A DNA stretch of 64,000 bases from Pseudoips prasinana (lineage: Eukaryota > Arthropoda > Insecta > Lepidoptera > Nolidae): assembly GCA_951640165.1 (NCBI GenBank), contig OX621240.1, positions 32,802,713 through 32,866,712 of the forward strand, read 5' to 3'. The notes beneath the pieces are model-generated. The model was not told the origin of the DNA, searched no databases, and worked only from the letters and a program-made list of their open reading frames with translations. Below, piece after piece: positions 43,886-53,351 of the stretch. The position numbers and the translations under genes are program-made. The first letter of the stretch is position 1, and each line of letters starts with the position of its first letter.

Positions 43886-44428
43886 GAGCTGGCACGCATT
43901 TTTGGGTAGGTATTTGAGGCAAGCTGAAAACTTGTCCTATAGCTCTTCAGACACACCCCAACACGGAACTGCAGACCTGGCTGGCGGGTAGCGGGTCTAA
44001 ACCAACCCCTAAATTTTAGAATTTTTTTTATCCAAAAAAATTGAGGCAAGCTGTTATTTTGATATATATAGTTTAATGTTTATACAATACATAAATAACA
44101 TTCTGTCAAAATTTCAAGTTGCCTCAAATACATTTTTTCGATTTTTTTGCAAAATATTTTTGCAAAAATATTTTTGCAAACGCCTGGCAGTGCTAAAGAC
44201 CCGACAGAATTGCCTGTCTTTTTTTGTATTGTATTAACATTAAACTACAACATATCAAAATTTCAGCTTGCCTCAAATACATTATTTGGTTAAAAAAAAA
44301 AATCTATTTTTAGAGGTTGGTTTAGACCCGCTGCCAAATCTGCAGTTCCGTGTTGGGGTGTGTCTGAAGAGTTATAGGACAAGTTTTCAGCTTGCCTCAA
44401 ATACCTACCCAAAAATGCGTGCCAGCTC
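43886..44428. mobile_element. 543-bp fold-back element with ~220-bp arms
   Basis: Left arm (43886 to ~44107) and right arm (~44207-44428) are ~90% reverse complements. The outermost 60 bp (gagctggcacgcatttttgg .. aaaacttgtcctata) are almost perfect. cttgcctcaaatac or its complement occurs twice per arm. The centre has three aaaatatttttgc repeats. Both arms are fortuitously open for ~70 codons (one antisense), so those frames are not genes. No duplication of the target is visible. Confidence 0.8.
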
Positions 44429-44708
44429 TCTTACTATGAGTATCAGAAGAAACCTCATAGAAGTCATGTGAACACAAACAAGAGCGAACAATATTTAACT
44501 TTGTTAAGCAGAGTGTCGGGGTGTGTAAGGCAGCACTTGGGGCTGCCTGTTCTTTACCCCTTACATATAAAGAGGGACTTCCTAAGTTGTAGTCTACGTC
44601 TGAAGCAAGCGTCAAATCCTTTTTGAATTCAGCCATGTGGCATCCGAGTCCCTTCTCTCCCATTAGCGTCGATATCACGACTTATCTGGGCCCATTGCAT
44701 AAAAAATA
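44429..44708. other. unassigned DNA
   Basis: 44510-44580 has tgtgtaaggcagcacttggg and similar mixed-composition sequence that may be a repeat. No second copy is in the window. Confidence 0.4.
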
Positions 44709-45095
44709 TACGGCATACAAAAGAAAATTCATAAGGTAGATTCATAATGTCCCTTATAAAGTCCTTTATATGACGTCATACAAAGAAAAATTCGTAAGGC
44801 ATATTCATAATCTCCCTTATGAATTCCTTTATATGACGTCATACAAAGACAAATTCATAAGGTAGATTCAAAATCTCCCTTATAAATTCCTTTATATGAC
44901 GTCATACAAAGGAAAATTCGTAAGGTAGTTTCATAATCTCCCTTATGAATTCCTTTCTATGACGTCATACAAAGGAAAATTCGTAAGGTAGATTCATAAT
45001 CTCCCTAATGAATTCCTTTCTATGACGTCATACAAAGGAAAATTCGTAAGGTAGATTCATAATCTCCCTTATGAATTCCTTTATATGACGTACAA
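44709..45095. repeat. 63-bp minisatellite with TGACGTCA in each unit
   Basis: Six units with period 63: gacgtc/gacgta at 44772, 44835, 44898, 44961, 45024 and 45087. Each unit is cattcataatctccctta.., gaattcctttatatgacgtc, atacaaaggaaaattcgtaa. Five units contain the perfect octamer TGACGTCA, the consensus site of CREB/ATF bZIP factors; the last reads TGACGTAC. The units are partly self-complementary around the octamer. Confidence 0.92.
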
Positions 45096-45236
45096 TTTTT
45101 ATGCAATTAACTCATCTAGAAAAGTCAAGGCTATTAAATCTCTCGAGACACTGTGCACAATCCTAAATAGCGTAATGACTGGATCCCGAATTTGCCGCGA
45201 CCGCTTTGAACCTCTGTGAGCCTTAGTTTTAATCCG

Positions 45237-45360
45237 TATCGTTTAAAGGCGTCCTCCGATCTTCAATCGGACTAGCGAGCGACTCACCCCTTCGCATACT
45301 GACGTCACTATTGTCCGATGAAGCAGTGAAAACTTACGAGGCTAAGTGCAAATGACATGT
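45237..45360. repeat. old repeat fragment
   Basis: gtccgatgaagcagtgaaaa and gaggctaagtgcaaatg recur, diverged, at 16013-16055. 45258-45278 (cctccgatcttcaatcggac) is a small hairpin. Confidence 0.35.
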
Positions 45361-45484
45361 TAAATAAATTTATCGTATTTCTAAAACCGAAGAATGGATT
45401 TTAAATATGGGATTTTCACAGGATGCTTAAAGATCAAAATACGTTTCAATAAATGTTAATTATCGGGAATAAGCTTTTTTTTTT

Positions 45485-45588
45485 GGAACGAAGTTACTTA
45501 TTGCGCTTTGTGAAGGGGGCTAGACGTAAAAATTCTTACGAAAAGTTGTCACGACACTTTTTGAAGCTGTGCGGCGTGCGCATGTTTC

Positions 45589-45642
<54 letters not shown>

Positions 45643-45801
45643 TTATAGAAAGCAAGCCAGATATTTTCATTTCTATTTCGCATTGAACAGTGTGGTGTCG
45701 CGATGATTATTTTTGTTGAGTGTATACAGGTTTTTTGTACATAATAAATAATAAGAAATAACCTCGTTCCATCCGGGTGTCCCTTGACACCTCTTAAGTT
45801 T
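45485..45801 (+). repeat. repeat family with ggaacgaagtt ends (copy 1)
   Basis: Starts ggaacgaagttacttattgc; an inverted counterpart (gaaataacctcgttcc) lies at 45755-45770. It contains ggggctagacg, agttgtcacgacac, gcggcgtgcgcatgtttctc, a (TC)n tract and gcaagccagatattttcatt. It ends in a conserved outer block (gggtgtcccttgacacctct). The other copy, inverted, is 58880-59174. Possibly a MITE whose far end lies outside the inner inverted repeat. Confidence 0.65.
45586..45644. repeat. (TC)n microsatellite
   Basis: Some twenty TC units inside the repeat above. The copy at 59038-59075 has a shorter, interrupted (GA)n tract at the same place. Confidence 0.95.
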
Positions 45802-46689
45802 TTGTTTATTTGTTTTTTGATCGTCATGGATATCCGCAAGGTAGCCCGTGATTTCATTACTTACCTGATAACTATGATAAGGAATAATGATAGGATTCGA
45901 TAGAAACTAGACTTCTGAGAACATGTTACTGCCTAATTGTTTTCATACCACACAGTGTGAAATAGAAAACGAACTAAAGCAAAGTTTCGTATTTCCGTAT
46001 ACCTCCGCCAAAATTACTTTATAGATTACTGGTTGGTGGAAACAGCTAGGAAATTAAGCTGATAATTTAATTTCTTTTTGTTACTAATTTCTAGTTTTGT
46101 CTATATAAGTTTAAGTTTCATAATGCATTTATTAAATAATAAATATAGGACTTCTCAAATGGAAGTAACTGCCACTCTATGATTCATACGGGATGTTATG
46201 ATTCATCTCAGTTCAGCTAACGCGGTCAAAGGTTGCGCCGGGATTTGATTACTGTGCATCCTAAATGTCGCAATATTTTATAGCGGCGCTCGTTTTAAAT
46301 CTAATTATCAACCTGCAACAAAGGTATATATAGTACGAATCTACGGGAAACTGTGAAGCACTGTGATTGGTAAATCTTATCACGCTATCAGAACAATAAC
46401 CAATCATAGTGCTGCGTAATCGTTGACAGACCGAAGTTGCCCGTACATTTCCATCTTCTTGAAGTTCATATTAAAGCCCGTGTTTCCGGTTTCCGGCTTG
46501 CCCGGGTTACCGAGTAAAGGTTTCACACCTATTACAAAGTAAAGGTAAAGAAATTTGTGTATATCTTTGTTGAGAATGGCCACCATAGCCAAATTTGTTC
46601 AGGAGATGATTATTATTGTTCACATATCACTATGAAAAAGTTTTGCTTTGAGCTTAGATGAAAGACACATTGATTACCTAAAACCGATC
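45802..46689. other. unassigned DNA with one hairpin
   Basis: 46357-46373 (agcactgtgattggtaa) pairs with taaccaatcatagtgct at 46397-46413, two mismatches. It may be the ends of a tiny TIR element. Nothing else. Confidence 0.45.
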
Positions 46690-46893
46690 CTCTCGTCTCT
46701 AAATCAGTAACCATCCCGAACCGATTCTTCAATCGGATTATGAGAGTGGGGGAATAGAAAGTGCCCTCAAGTGCATCAAGAAACAATTGTGCGTTTGCGC
46801 ACCACTATAATATTATGTCCCATGACTAGTTTTCGTTGAAACTGGCCGTCGTGGCCCAAATTCAAATAGTCCTCCTATTTGAATTTGGGCCAC
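46690..46893 (+). mobile_element. SINE (family D) distal part ending in a palindrome
   Basis: ttcttcaatcggattatgag, gtgcgtttgcgcaccactat and gttgaaactggccgtcgtgg match the distal half of 55950-56290. The last 19 bp are then repeated in reverse after 5 bp (46851-46893). Confidence 0.55.
46851..46893. repeat. 19-bp perfect palindrome, 5-bp spacer
   Basis: gtggcccaaattcaaatag, tcctc, then the exact complement. The left arm belongs to the SINE end, so the right arm is the added copy. Confidence 0.88.
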
Positions 46894-47479
46894 CATCTTT
46901 TATTTTAGATGGTTTGAGGTCCAATCCGTGTCTAGTGTCTTGCTCCCCTTGAATTAATTTCTAATCACTCCGTTTTACGTAATGTGTATAATTATTTACA
47001 CAAGATTTTTAATTTTTTTGTTTATAATCCAGTTTATTCACTTCCCAGTAAGTAGTTTCAAAGGCGGAAAGGTATATTTTTGTCATAATATAAACGAACA
47101 TGTAAAGTAACGTTAAATGTAAATGCAAATAAACAGTGGACAAATCAATTTAGCAGCCGTTTATTACTGTTTGCCCCAAAACTGTTTAGTATCGTAATTA
47201 GCATTAAATCCCGTAATGTACGAGTATTGCCATTAAAGTGAATCTGTTCACATACATTTGACAGTCCAATCGTTTACAGCAGGTTGTATAGACTAGTTTA
47301 ATCACAGAGTCCCAAAATTTGCAACTTTTAATACCACGCATTCTCAATACAAAATCCTTTAAAAATTTTCTGCCCAGAATCGGTATCAGAAATCGCCGAT
47401 TGCAAGTTATAAATGAGACGTAACTTTGTACAAAGTTACATAGGCTCAACAGATTTTTATGAGCATATAGCTGAAAATT
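46894..47479. other. unassigned DNA
   Basis: Contains only the 20-bp palindrome at 47420-47439. Confidence 0.5.
47420..47439. repeat. 20-bp perfect palindrome, no spacer
   Basis: gtaactttgtacaaagttac, self-complementary throughout, centred on gtac. Confidence 0.85.
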
Positions 47480-47580
47480 GATGTAAAAATGGGTGTGGGC
47501 AGCGCAAGACCCGTTATTGGGGAGATCCTTGGGAGAGGCCTTTATCCAGCAATGAATGACTTTCGGCTGCTATAATGATG
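47480..47580 (+). mobile_element. RTE LINE 3' tail
   Basis: gcgcaagacccgttattggg, agatccttgggagaggcctt, tatccagcaatgaatgactt and cggctgctataatgatga. Confidence 0.6.
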
Positions 47581-48350
47581 ATGGCTAAGAATCATGGCAG
47601 TTAATATACTATCAGAGGGAAATAAAGTGTCGTAATGAAACCAACCTTAAGGGAGCTACTGAAGCCACAAAAAGACAGTCCACTTGACCTATGTCTGTGT
47701 ATTTATTTTATTTTTATCTACTATATGGTAGCTATGGTATGTGTATGGAGATAAGTCAAAATAGTATTAATTCATTCCTAAAATCCTGAAACCGATAATT
47801 ATGAATTCGTTTTTAATTGAATGTTTATAATATCTAATAATATTCTGACGCAGTAATTCGATGGTTTTGCATAATTTCAATAATTATAATTTTAAAAGTA
47901 ACCGTTATTTAGGTATACTTAGCTATGAACAATAATGCTGATACATTTTCTATTATATTTGTACCAACTATGCTTAGTGTTTGACGGGACTACTGTAATA
48001 ATGAACAGTTGTATACCTTTAATCCACCCAACTGCAATACAACTAACCATACCGATATTTTATTGGATCGTATAAATTCATCACTGGCCGGAATAAATTA
48101 GGTTTAAACAGTTTGTATTAATTACTGCGACTGAGTCATTGTGGCTGTAAACAGTAAGCTGATAGCAAATATACATAGTCCATTAAAATAGTAGGATATA
48201 CAAATATGCTTTCAATGTACATACCTCATAATGTGGTTTAAATTTGACGAATTCTGCAAATTGAAGGAAATACAAGGTGGGCGTTAATTGTGTCTGTGAG
48301 TGTGGTAGGACATAATGGTGCACGAATGTGTGCGCAAAACGCGTAACATC
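47581..48350. other. unassigned DNA
   Basis: Nothing recognisable. Confidence 0.5.
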
Positions 48351-48620
48351 ATAATCATCATCATATCAGCCGAAAGACGTCCACTGCTGGACAAAGGCCT
48401 CCCCCAAGGATTTCCACTATAGCCGGTCCTGCGCTGCCCGCATCCAGCGGCTTCTCGCGACCCGCACAAGATCGTCGGTCCACCGTGTAGGGGGCCTGCC
48501 CACGCTGCGTCTTCCGGTTCGTAGTCGCGACTCGAGAACCTTTCTGCCCCATCGGCGGTCAGTTCTACGAGCTATGTGCCTTATTGCCTCACTTTCTGAG
48601 AATAGTATGTAACCTATCAT
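48351..48620 (-). pseudogene. RTE LINE C-terminal fragment, minus strand
   Basis: On the minus strand, before the (ATGATG)n tail, it reads RHIARRTDRRWGRKVLESR, then GRRSVGRPPTRWTDDLVRVA, then RWMRAAQDRL. This aligns with the end of the full-length RTE (CRRTDGRWSKRVLEW, VGRPPARWTDDLKRVA, WMRKAEDR). Identity near 55-60% marks a different RTE family from 1574-4714. It is truncated upstream, where an opposite-strand LINE fragment begins. Confidence 0.8.
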
Positions 48621-48624
48621 CATC

Positions 48625-48850
48625 ATCGTTTCCCCACCAAAAGCGCTTTGCTTCCTCTTTATCATGCGCACGGCTAAGCTATGGAACACCCTCCCAATCG
48701 ACGTGTTTCCAGACTCATATAACATGGGATTATTCAAGGTTAGAGTGAACAGACATCTTATAGGTACGCGCGGTCCACCTGCGATCACATCTTCACTTAC
48801 CATCAGGTGAGATCGTGGCCAAGCGCAAACCCATTTTGCATAAAAAAATT
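48625..48850 (+). pseudogene. CR1/Jockey-group LINE C-terminus and 3' end
   Basis: The plus frame reads RTAKLWNTLPIDVFPDSYN then MGLFKVRVNRHLIG, and stops at 48808-48810. The xLWNxLP...F..SYNxxLFKxRVNRHL pattern is the usual C-terminus of one lepidopteran LINE family. The following ggtgagatcgtggccaagcg and aaacccattttgcataaaaa are its 3' end with a short A tail. Confidence 0.75.
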
Positions 48851-49559
48851 AATATGCTAGTGGGTATGGTTTCCGCACTTAGTCCCTGATATGGACCGTT
48901 GTACGTGAGCCATGGCGGCCGTCATTCCATCCAGACCACCTATTCCAGAAGCATATTAGGTTTCTTAAGTTCATAAACTATTTTATACCCCTAAGTGATA
49001 AGGATGCACAAAATTATTTTACGATTAAAAATACATACAACCCTTAATCTTTACCCTTCTACAACCAACTTCCATTTTTAAGGGCCTTAATTAGTATATA
49101 ATATATTTTAACTCTCAATTTTCAATCGATCAGAAATCCCCGCCATGCATCTCCGGTGTTATTTCTCATCCAGCGAACAGCACGGAGTAGGGATGAGAAC
49201 GCAGCCGGTCTCATGTCTTTCTCACACAATAAGCTTTCTCTCGCTCCTTACAAAGTTTCAGCCTGAAGTTTATTCTTAGATATCATTTTACTTTCTCAGT
49301 GCGATTCTCAAATAAATTACATTCTGATAGTAAGTTAATCATCAATTTGCAGAACAAAGTATATGAAGAATAGATGGTGTTTTGTTAATGTTACAACTCG
49401 TTATCGTCCACAGCACTCATTCCTCTTTCAGCTATAGACCACATCCTCACGCAATTACAATAAGTTAGTTATTTTTTTATTTAACTACCAAAATACACAC
49501 TAGAAATAATTTATATGGCTAAACAACATTTACCGAGTTATATTTATATATGTTATGTA
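48851..49559. other. unassigned DNA
   Basis: Nothing recognisable. Confidence 0.5.
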
Positions 49560-49622
49560 AGTCTGTACTGTGTACCTGTTTACAATGTATACACTATTCG
49601 TGTACAATAAAGATATTTATCT
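49560..49622 (+). mobile_element. LINE 3' tail fragment
   Basis: ttcgtgtacaataaagatat, ttatcta resembles the CR1-type 3' terminus (compare the minus-strand version at 33590). Confidence 0.4.
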
Positions 49623-50101
49623 AATAGGAAGCATCATTCATGTTATTGATAATATTGTTTGTCCCTTCATATTCAGTTGTAAAATCATGTCACATCATAC
49701 AAACAATTGACCAATCAAGAACGAGAAAGATTCCAGAAGGATGAACTACTATTAGTTTCATGGCATGACAGTAGACAAAACTTTTGGAAGCCAGTTTGAT
49801 ATAGCTTTTTAATTCAGATTCATGTAATATCGCGTGTTTTATTATTCCTGCGATACAAACTTGTATAATTCAATTTCATTCTTGAAATATTGAGAAGATT
49901 TTAATTAAAATGTTATAAAAAGATGTTGCTGTTGTCGGCTTTTTAATTAACATAAATTGAGGCATCAGATGGCCAGATTGAATCCAACATTTATATTCCC
50001 TTAATATTTTGAAACAAATATGAATTGCCGTTTACGCGATTTGATTAATAAACCATGATCAACACATACTTACTTTTTTATCTTTTGTTTTTATAAATAT
50101 A
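49623..50101. other. unassigned AT-rich DNA
   Basis: Nothing recognisable. Confidence 0.5.
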
Positions 50102-50270
50102 CTAGCTGTGCCCCGCGGTGTTACCCGCGTTAAATTTTATAAATTTTCTTTGCTATAAACCTCACGGAGCCCGAGACCTTTCCAACGAATGCAAAACCGT
50201 GGAAATCGGTTCGTGCGTTGTAGAGTTATAGCCTCAGGAAAGAAAACTCGACTTATTTTTATATAGTACA
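50102..50270 (-). mobile_element. non-autonomous Helitron-like element, 169 bp
   Basis: Twin of 39725-39893, with the same length and ~93% identity by eye. CTAG at 50102-50105, hairpin ccgcggtgttacccgcg; the far end is atatagtaca (TC changed to TG) then T. Confidence 0.75.
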
Positions 50271-50662
50271 TATTTATTATCCGGGACTTAATAATATAAA
50301 ACAGCACCATCTAGCCCGAACTAAGCATAGTTTTTACTATAGGCACTTATTTACTTTTTTTTGTAAATGTACTATATACAGAAATTTGTGTGCTCGTAGA
50401 ACGCAAATATTTTTCTGTTAATTGTTTTGTGCGACGATTGATACAACCTTTAGATCAGATGACAGATTCTATATATAGATAGATGATAGAATCCTTAGAT
50501 GACTTATCACGGCACGGTGGACGTCAAAACGTATAATATTACTGTGTCCGCGACTTCGTGTGCTATAGCTTGATAAATTTAAATTAGACCTTTAATTTTA
50601 AATATGCCATGTAGTTCGTTTTTTTAATAGTCTCACAGGTTAGCCTGTCATCATAGCCTGCA
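50271..50662. other. SINE-tail scrap and unassigned DNA
   Basis: 50300-50345 (ccatctagcccgaactaagc) is a decayed minus-strand SINE tail. The rest is unassigned. Confidence 0.4.
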
Positions 50663-50664
50663 TC

Positions 50665-50880
50665 AACTGGCCTGTTGATCTAGTGTTAAGCTACCCGGAC
50701 GACTAAGCCATAGGTCGTGTGTTCGATACCCACCAAGGACAACTCTTTGTGCTATGAACACGATTATATTTTCTGTGTCTGGGTATAGTTTATCTGCTCA
50801 TTTAGAAATATATAAGTCTGTTTATCAGTTGTCTGGTTGTGTATTAGCTGTCCTAAGATATTTAATCTTTGTTTATCCTT
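50665..50880 (+). mobile_element. tRNA-headed SINE (family C)
   Basis: aactggcctgttgatctagt (A-box region), gtcgtgtgttcgatacccac (B box), tttctgtgtctgggtatag, tatcagttgtctggttg and gctgtcctaagatattta. Confidence 0.65.
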
Positions 50881-51394
50881 CCGGATAATAAAATATCTTA
50901 TGTATTCATGAGTATGATGAGTAGAAACAACGAATCAAACATCCAAACTTTCGTATCTATAATACTAGTAAGGGAAGGATATAGCAGAATATAACATTGT
51001 GTTTGAGTCGATAAAAATACTCAAAATCTAGATTAACGCGTGGAATTCTTTTATTGACTCAAACTAATTCTAGATAATAAACTAGCTGTGTGCCAAATTT
51101 CGTCCATCTGTTTTGGCATGATTGAGTTACAAACAAACGTCTATGCATACAAAATATCATATGTTTTATTAGTAGCTGACAACATTCCATATCATTTGTC
51201 CGCCAAAAGCCAAGTGTCTAGTACTAGCCGCTGGAACACCTTTGACCTAATATGGATCAACATCGGTAGTTCTATTTCCTACGGTCTAGATATGTCACAT
51301 CGTTTTGTTTCAGGGAAAACATACAAGAGAATAGTTTCTTGGTTGTTAAACTTAGTAAAGTTCCATAGTATGTAATTTTTATTTTTTAAAGTCA
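50881..51394. other. decayed Helitron-like ends and unassigned DNA
   Basis: 50951-50975 (cgtatctataatactagtaa) resembles a reversed Helitron-like 5' end. 51080-51130 (aactagctgtgtgccaaatt, tcgtccatctgttttggca) is a CTAG end without its hairpin. Nothing is intact. Confidence 0.35.
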
Positions 51395-51582
51395 AAGCAC
51401 GTCCCGTTAATATATCTCTGTATCGTACTATGCTATACAAACATAAAATTGACGGACACAAAGCAGACCCAGACTCAGAACAACTACTTTTTGATCACAC
51501 AATTAGTTGTCCGGTCTGAGTATCGAACCCGGGACACGAAGTAGCAAGGCAATGGTCATAGCTACTGCGCCACACGTGGGTC
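51395..51582 (-). mobile_element. tRNA-headed SINE (family E), minus strand, diverged
   Basis: ttgacggacacaaagcagac, gtccggtctgagtatcgaac (B box complement, mutated) and gctactgcgccacacgtggg. More diverged than the copies at 21651 and 43033, and therefore older. Confidence 0.65.
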
Positions 51583-52120
51583 CCATTTTTTTTTACAAGC
51601 ACGACGATCTTAGATATAATTTGTATATGTTGTTGTTTTAATCAAAGCAGTAACTTGTGCCTTTTATTTCCTGAGTGTCTTTTTCGTTAATTAAGGGTAT
51701 TCTTTCATTCTTTCTTACGTAGACATGTAATGGTTTTGTATTTACTTATACAAAAATACATACATTAATTGCAGATAATTGGTACTTAACTTTTGTACAA
51801 ACTTATTTTTCTTTGGAATAATTTAGTTCAGTTATATTATTAATGGCTTCGCCCGCGAAAAATATGGCCCAAAATCCAAAGAGAACCTTTTCATCCGATC
51901 GCTACCAAAGTTTATAGGATCATCGTCTTTATGTGAGGTGATTCTAAAAATGTTATTAACATCTATCCATCTGTTTTGGAGTTATGAACAGCCGGCGACA
52001 CATATCTGAACATTTTTATACATCGATGATAATAATGTAGTCCCATGTTGGGTGCCAAATCTAAAAGTCCCACGTTGGGCGCCTACTCTATTAGTTCTTT
52101 AGATGAAAATACTGATATAA
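51583..52120. other. unassigned DNA
   Basis: Nothing recognised beyond 52034-52083, where cccatgttgggtgcc and cccacgttgggcgcc make a two-unit direct repeat. Confidence 0.45.
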
Positions 52121-52198
52121 GAGTTTTGTAAACAATACTTTCGTCTAAATCTGTACTATATAGTTCAAATTTAGACGAAAGTATTGTTTACAAAACTC
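52121..52198. repeat. 30-bp perfect inverted repeat, 18-bp spacer
   Basis: Arms 52121-52150 and 52169-52198 are exact complements (core acaatactttcgtctaaat). Outside, similarity continues for ~14 bp with a 2-bp indel. Confidence 0.92.
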
Positions 52199-52229
52199 AT
52201 ATTAGCCGTAAATCAGAAAATACATCTTG

Positions 52230-52460
52230 AGACGGTTCACACGTGGTGGTACCGGTGAATGAAGCACGTGGCTCGCAGCGGGCGCGGCCGCTCGATATCG
52301 CGGAGGCTGCGCGTTGAGCTCCAGCCCGGAACAACCTCTCCGCCGCCCACTGAAGCCTGACCTCCCCCGCCTCTCGCTCACAGTTCACTGACCAACCATT
52401 GAGGGTAAACTCGTCCAAAAACCAGAGCTCTCTCCATCACCCGCCAATCACACAAGATCC
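52230..52460. other. GC-rich island
   Basis: A sharply GC- and CpG-rich patch (gcagcgggcgcggccgctcg, tcgcggaggctgcgcgttga, cctcccccgcctctcgc) in otherwise AT-rich DNA. The minus strand is open over 52418-52197 (~73 codons, Arg/Ala-rich), but its first codon is TTG and it matches nothing I know. A first exon or promoter of a host gene would look like this, as would a retained repeat core. Confidence 0.35.
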
Positions 52461-52849
52461 GCCGAACTAATGTAATCGTAGTACCAACACAGATCCGAAT
52501 TAGTTGGTCATGTCGCTATTAAAGATTCCTCCCTCCCAGTATGAGCGTACGAGCCCCGTTTCTAATGACACTGTTTTGATTTACGATAAGCTTTCTGTAT
52601 ACGTTATTGTATTTATAATTTTATTCATAAATTCCGACGTTTATAAGTTTTAGACGTAATATGTAGGTTTATCGTAACGTTATAATTAAGATGTGGCTAA
52701 ATGATTTATGTTCTCGTAATGTGTTTTATTAATTAATTTGTGTGGTCGTTCCGAGAATAGGAATCAACGTCTGATGAAATATGTTATAAATTGAAGTGTT
52801 TGAATAATTCTGAAAAATTTACAATTATAATGAAGAACAGAATATCATG
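52461..52849. other. unassigned DNA
   Basis: Nothing recognisable. Confidence 0.5.
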
Positions 52850-53035
52850 TGACGTCTACTGCTGGGCAAGAGCTTGCTCAGAAATGGCCTGGATATGCCA
52901 TAATCGACAAGCTTGTCAGACGGGCTGGCATTAAGGTATTCATAGTTTACAGAGAAATGCTCCTATCCGTTTTCTGGTAGGTATTCCCTCGGGACGACCT
53001 CTACGCCGCCACCCACGGGATGAGATGGATGGTAA
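52850..53035 (-). mobile_element. RTE-tail-related dispersed repeat, minus strand
   Basis: gacgtctactgctgggcaag, tggcctggatatgccataat, aagcttgtcagacgggct, ttccctcgggacgacctcta and ccacccacgggatgagatgg, the reverse complement of the 10090 family. Confidence 0.6.
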
Positions 53036-53285
53036 GTTCTTCGTCATCATCTACATGGCATTAGGAGCAACGTACCTTCAGGAGATTAATTTACCTATGA
53101 GAGTTAACACCGTGTTTCACATCAATATTCAATATAAACAAGAAAAGTACTTTCCATGCAAGAATATCAAATCAGATGATCGATTTAGTATGAGGAACCA
53201 AATTAAATATTGTTGTTTTCCTAACTGTTTTTTTAATTGATTCATTCATTTATTTTTTGCTTATTTCATAAGAAATTAATCATAA
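53036..53285. other. unassigned DNA
   Basis: A 71-codon plus-strand frame (53025-53240) starts in the repeat and shows no motif. Confidence 0.4.
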
Positions 53286-53351
53286 AAAATAGTAATTGCA
53301 GAAGAAAATTAAAGAACTCTATCTTTAATTTTCTTCTGCAATTACTATTTT
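53286..53351. repeat. 29-bp perfect inverted repeat, 8-bp spacer
   Basis: Arms 53286-53314 and 53323-53351 (core gcagaagaaaattaaag), spacer aactctat. No mismatch. Confidence 0.92.

Noticed and set aside
43831..44471. Two similar small proteins on opposite strands (43831-44049 and 44268-44471)
   Set aside because: They are the same sequence read from the two arms of a fold-back element, so similarity is structural.
45586..45857. 102-codon minus-strand frame through the (TC)n tract
   Set aside because: Much of it is an Arg-Glu repeat translated from the microsatellite.
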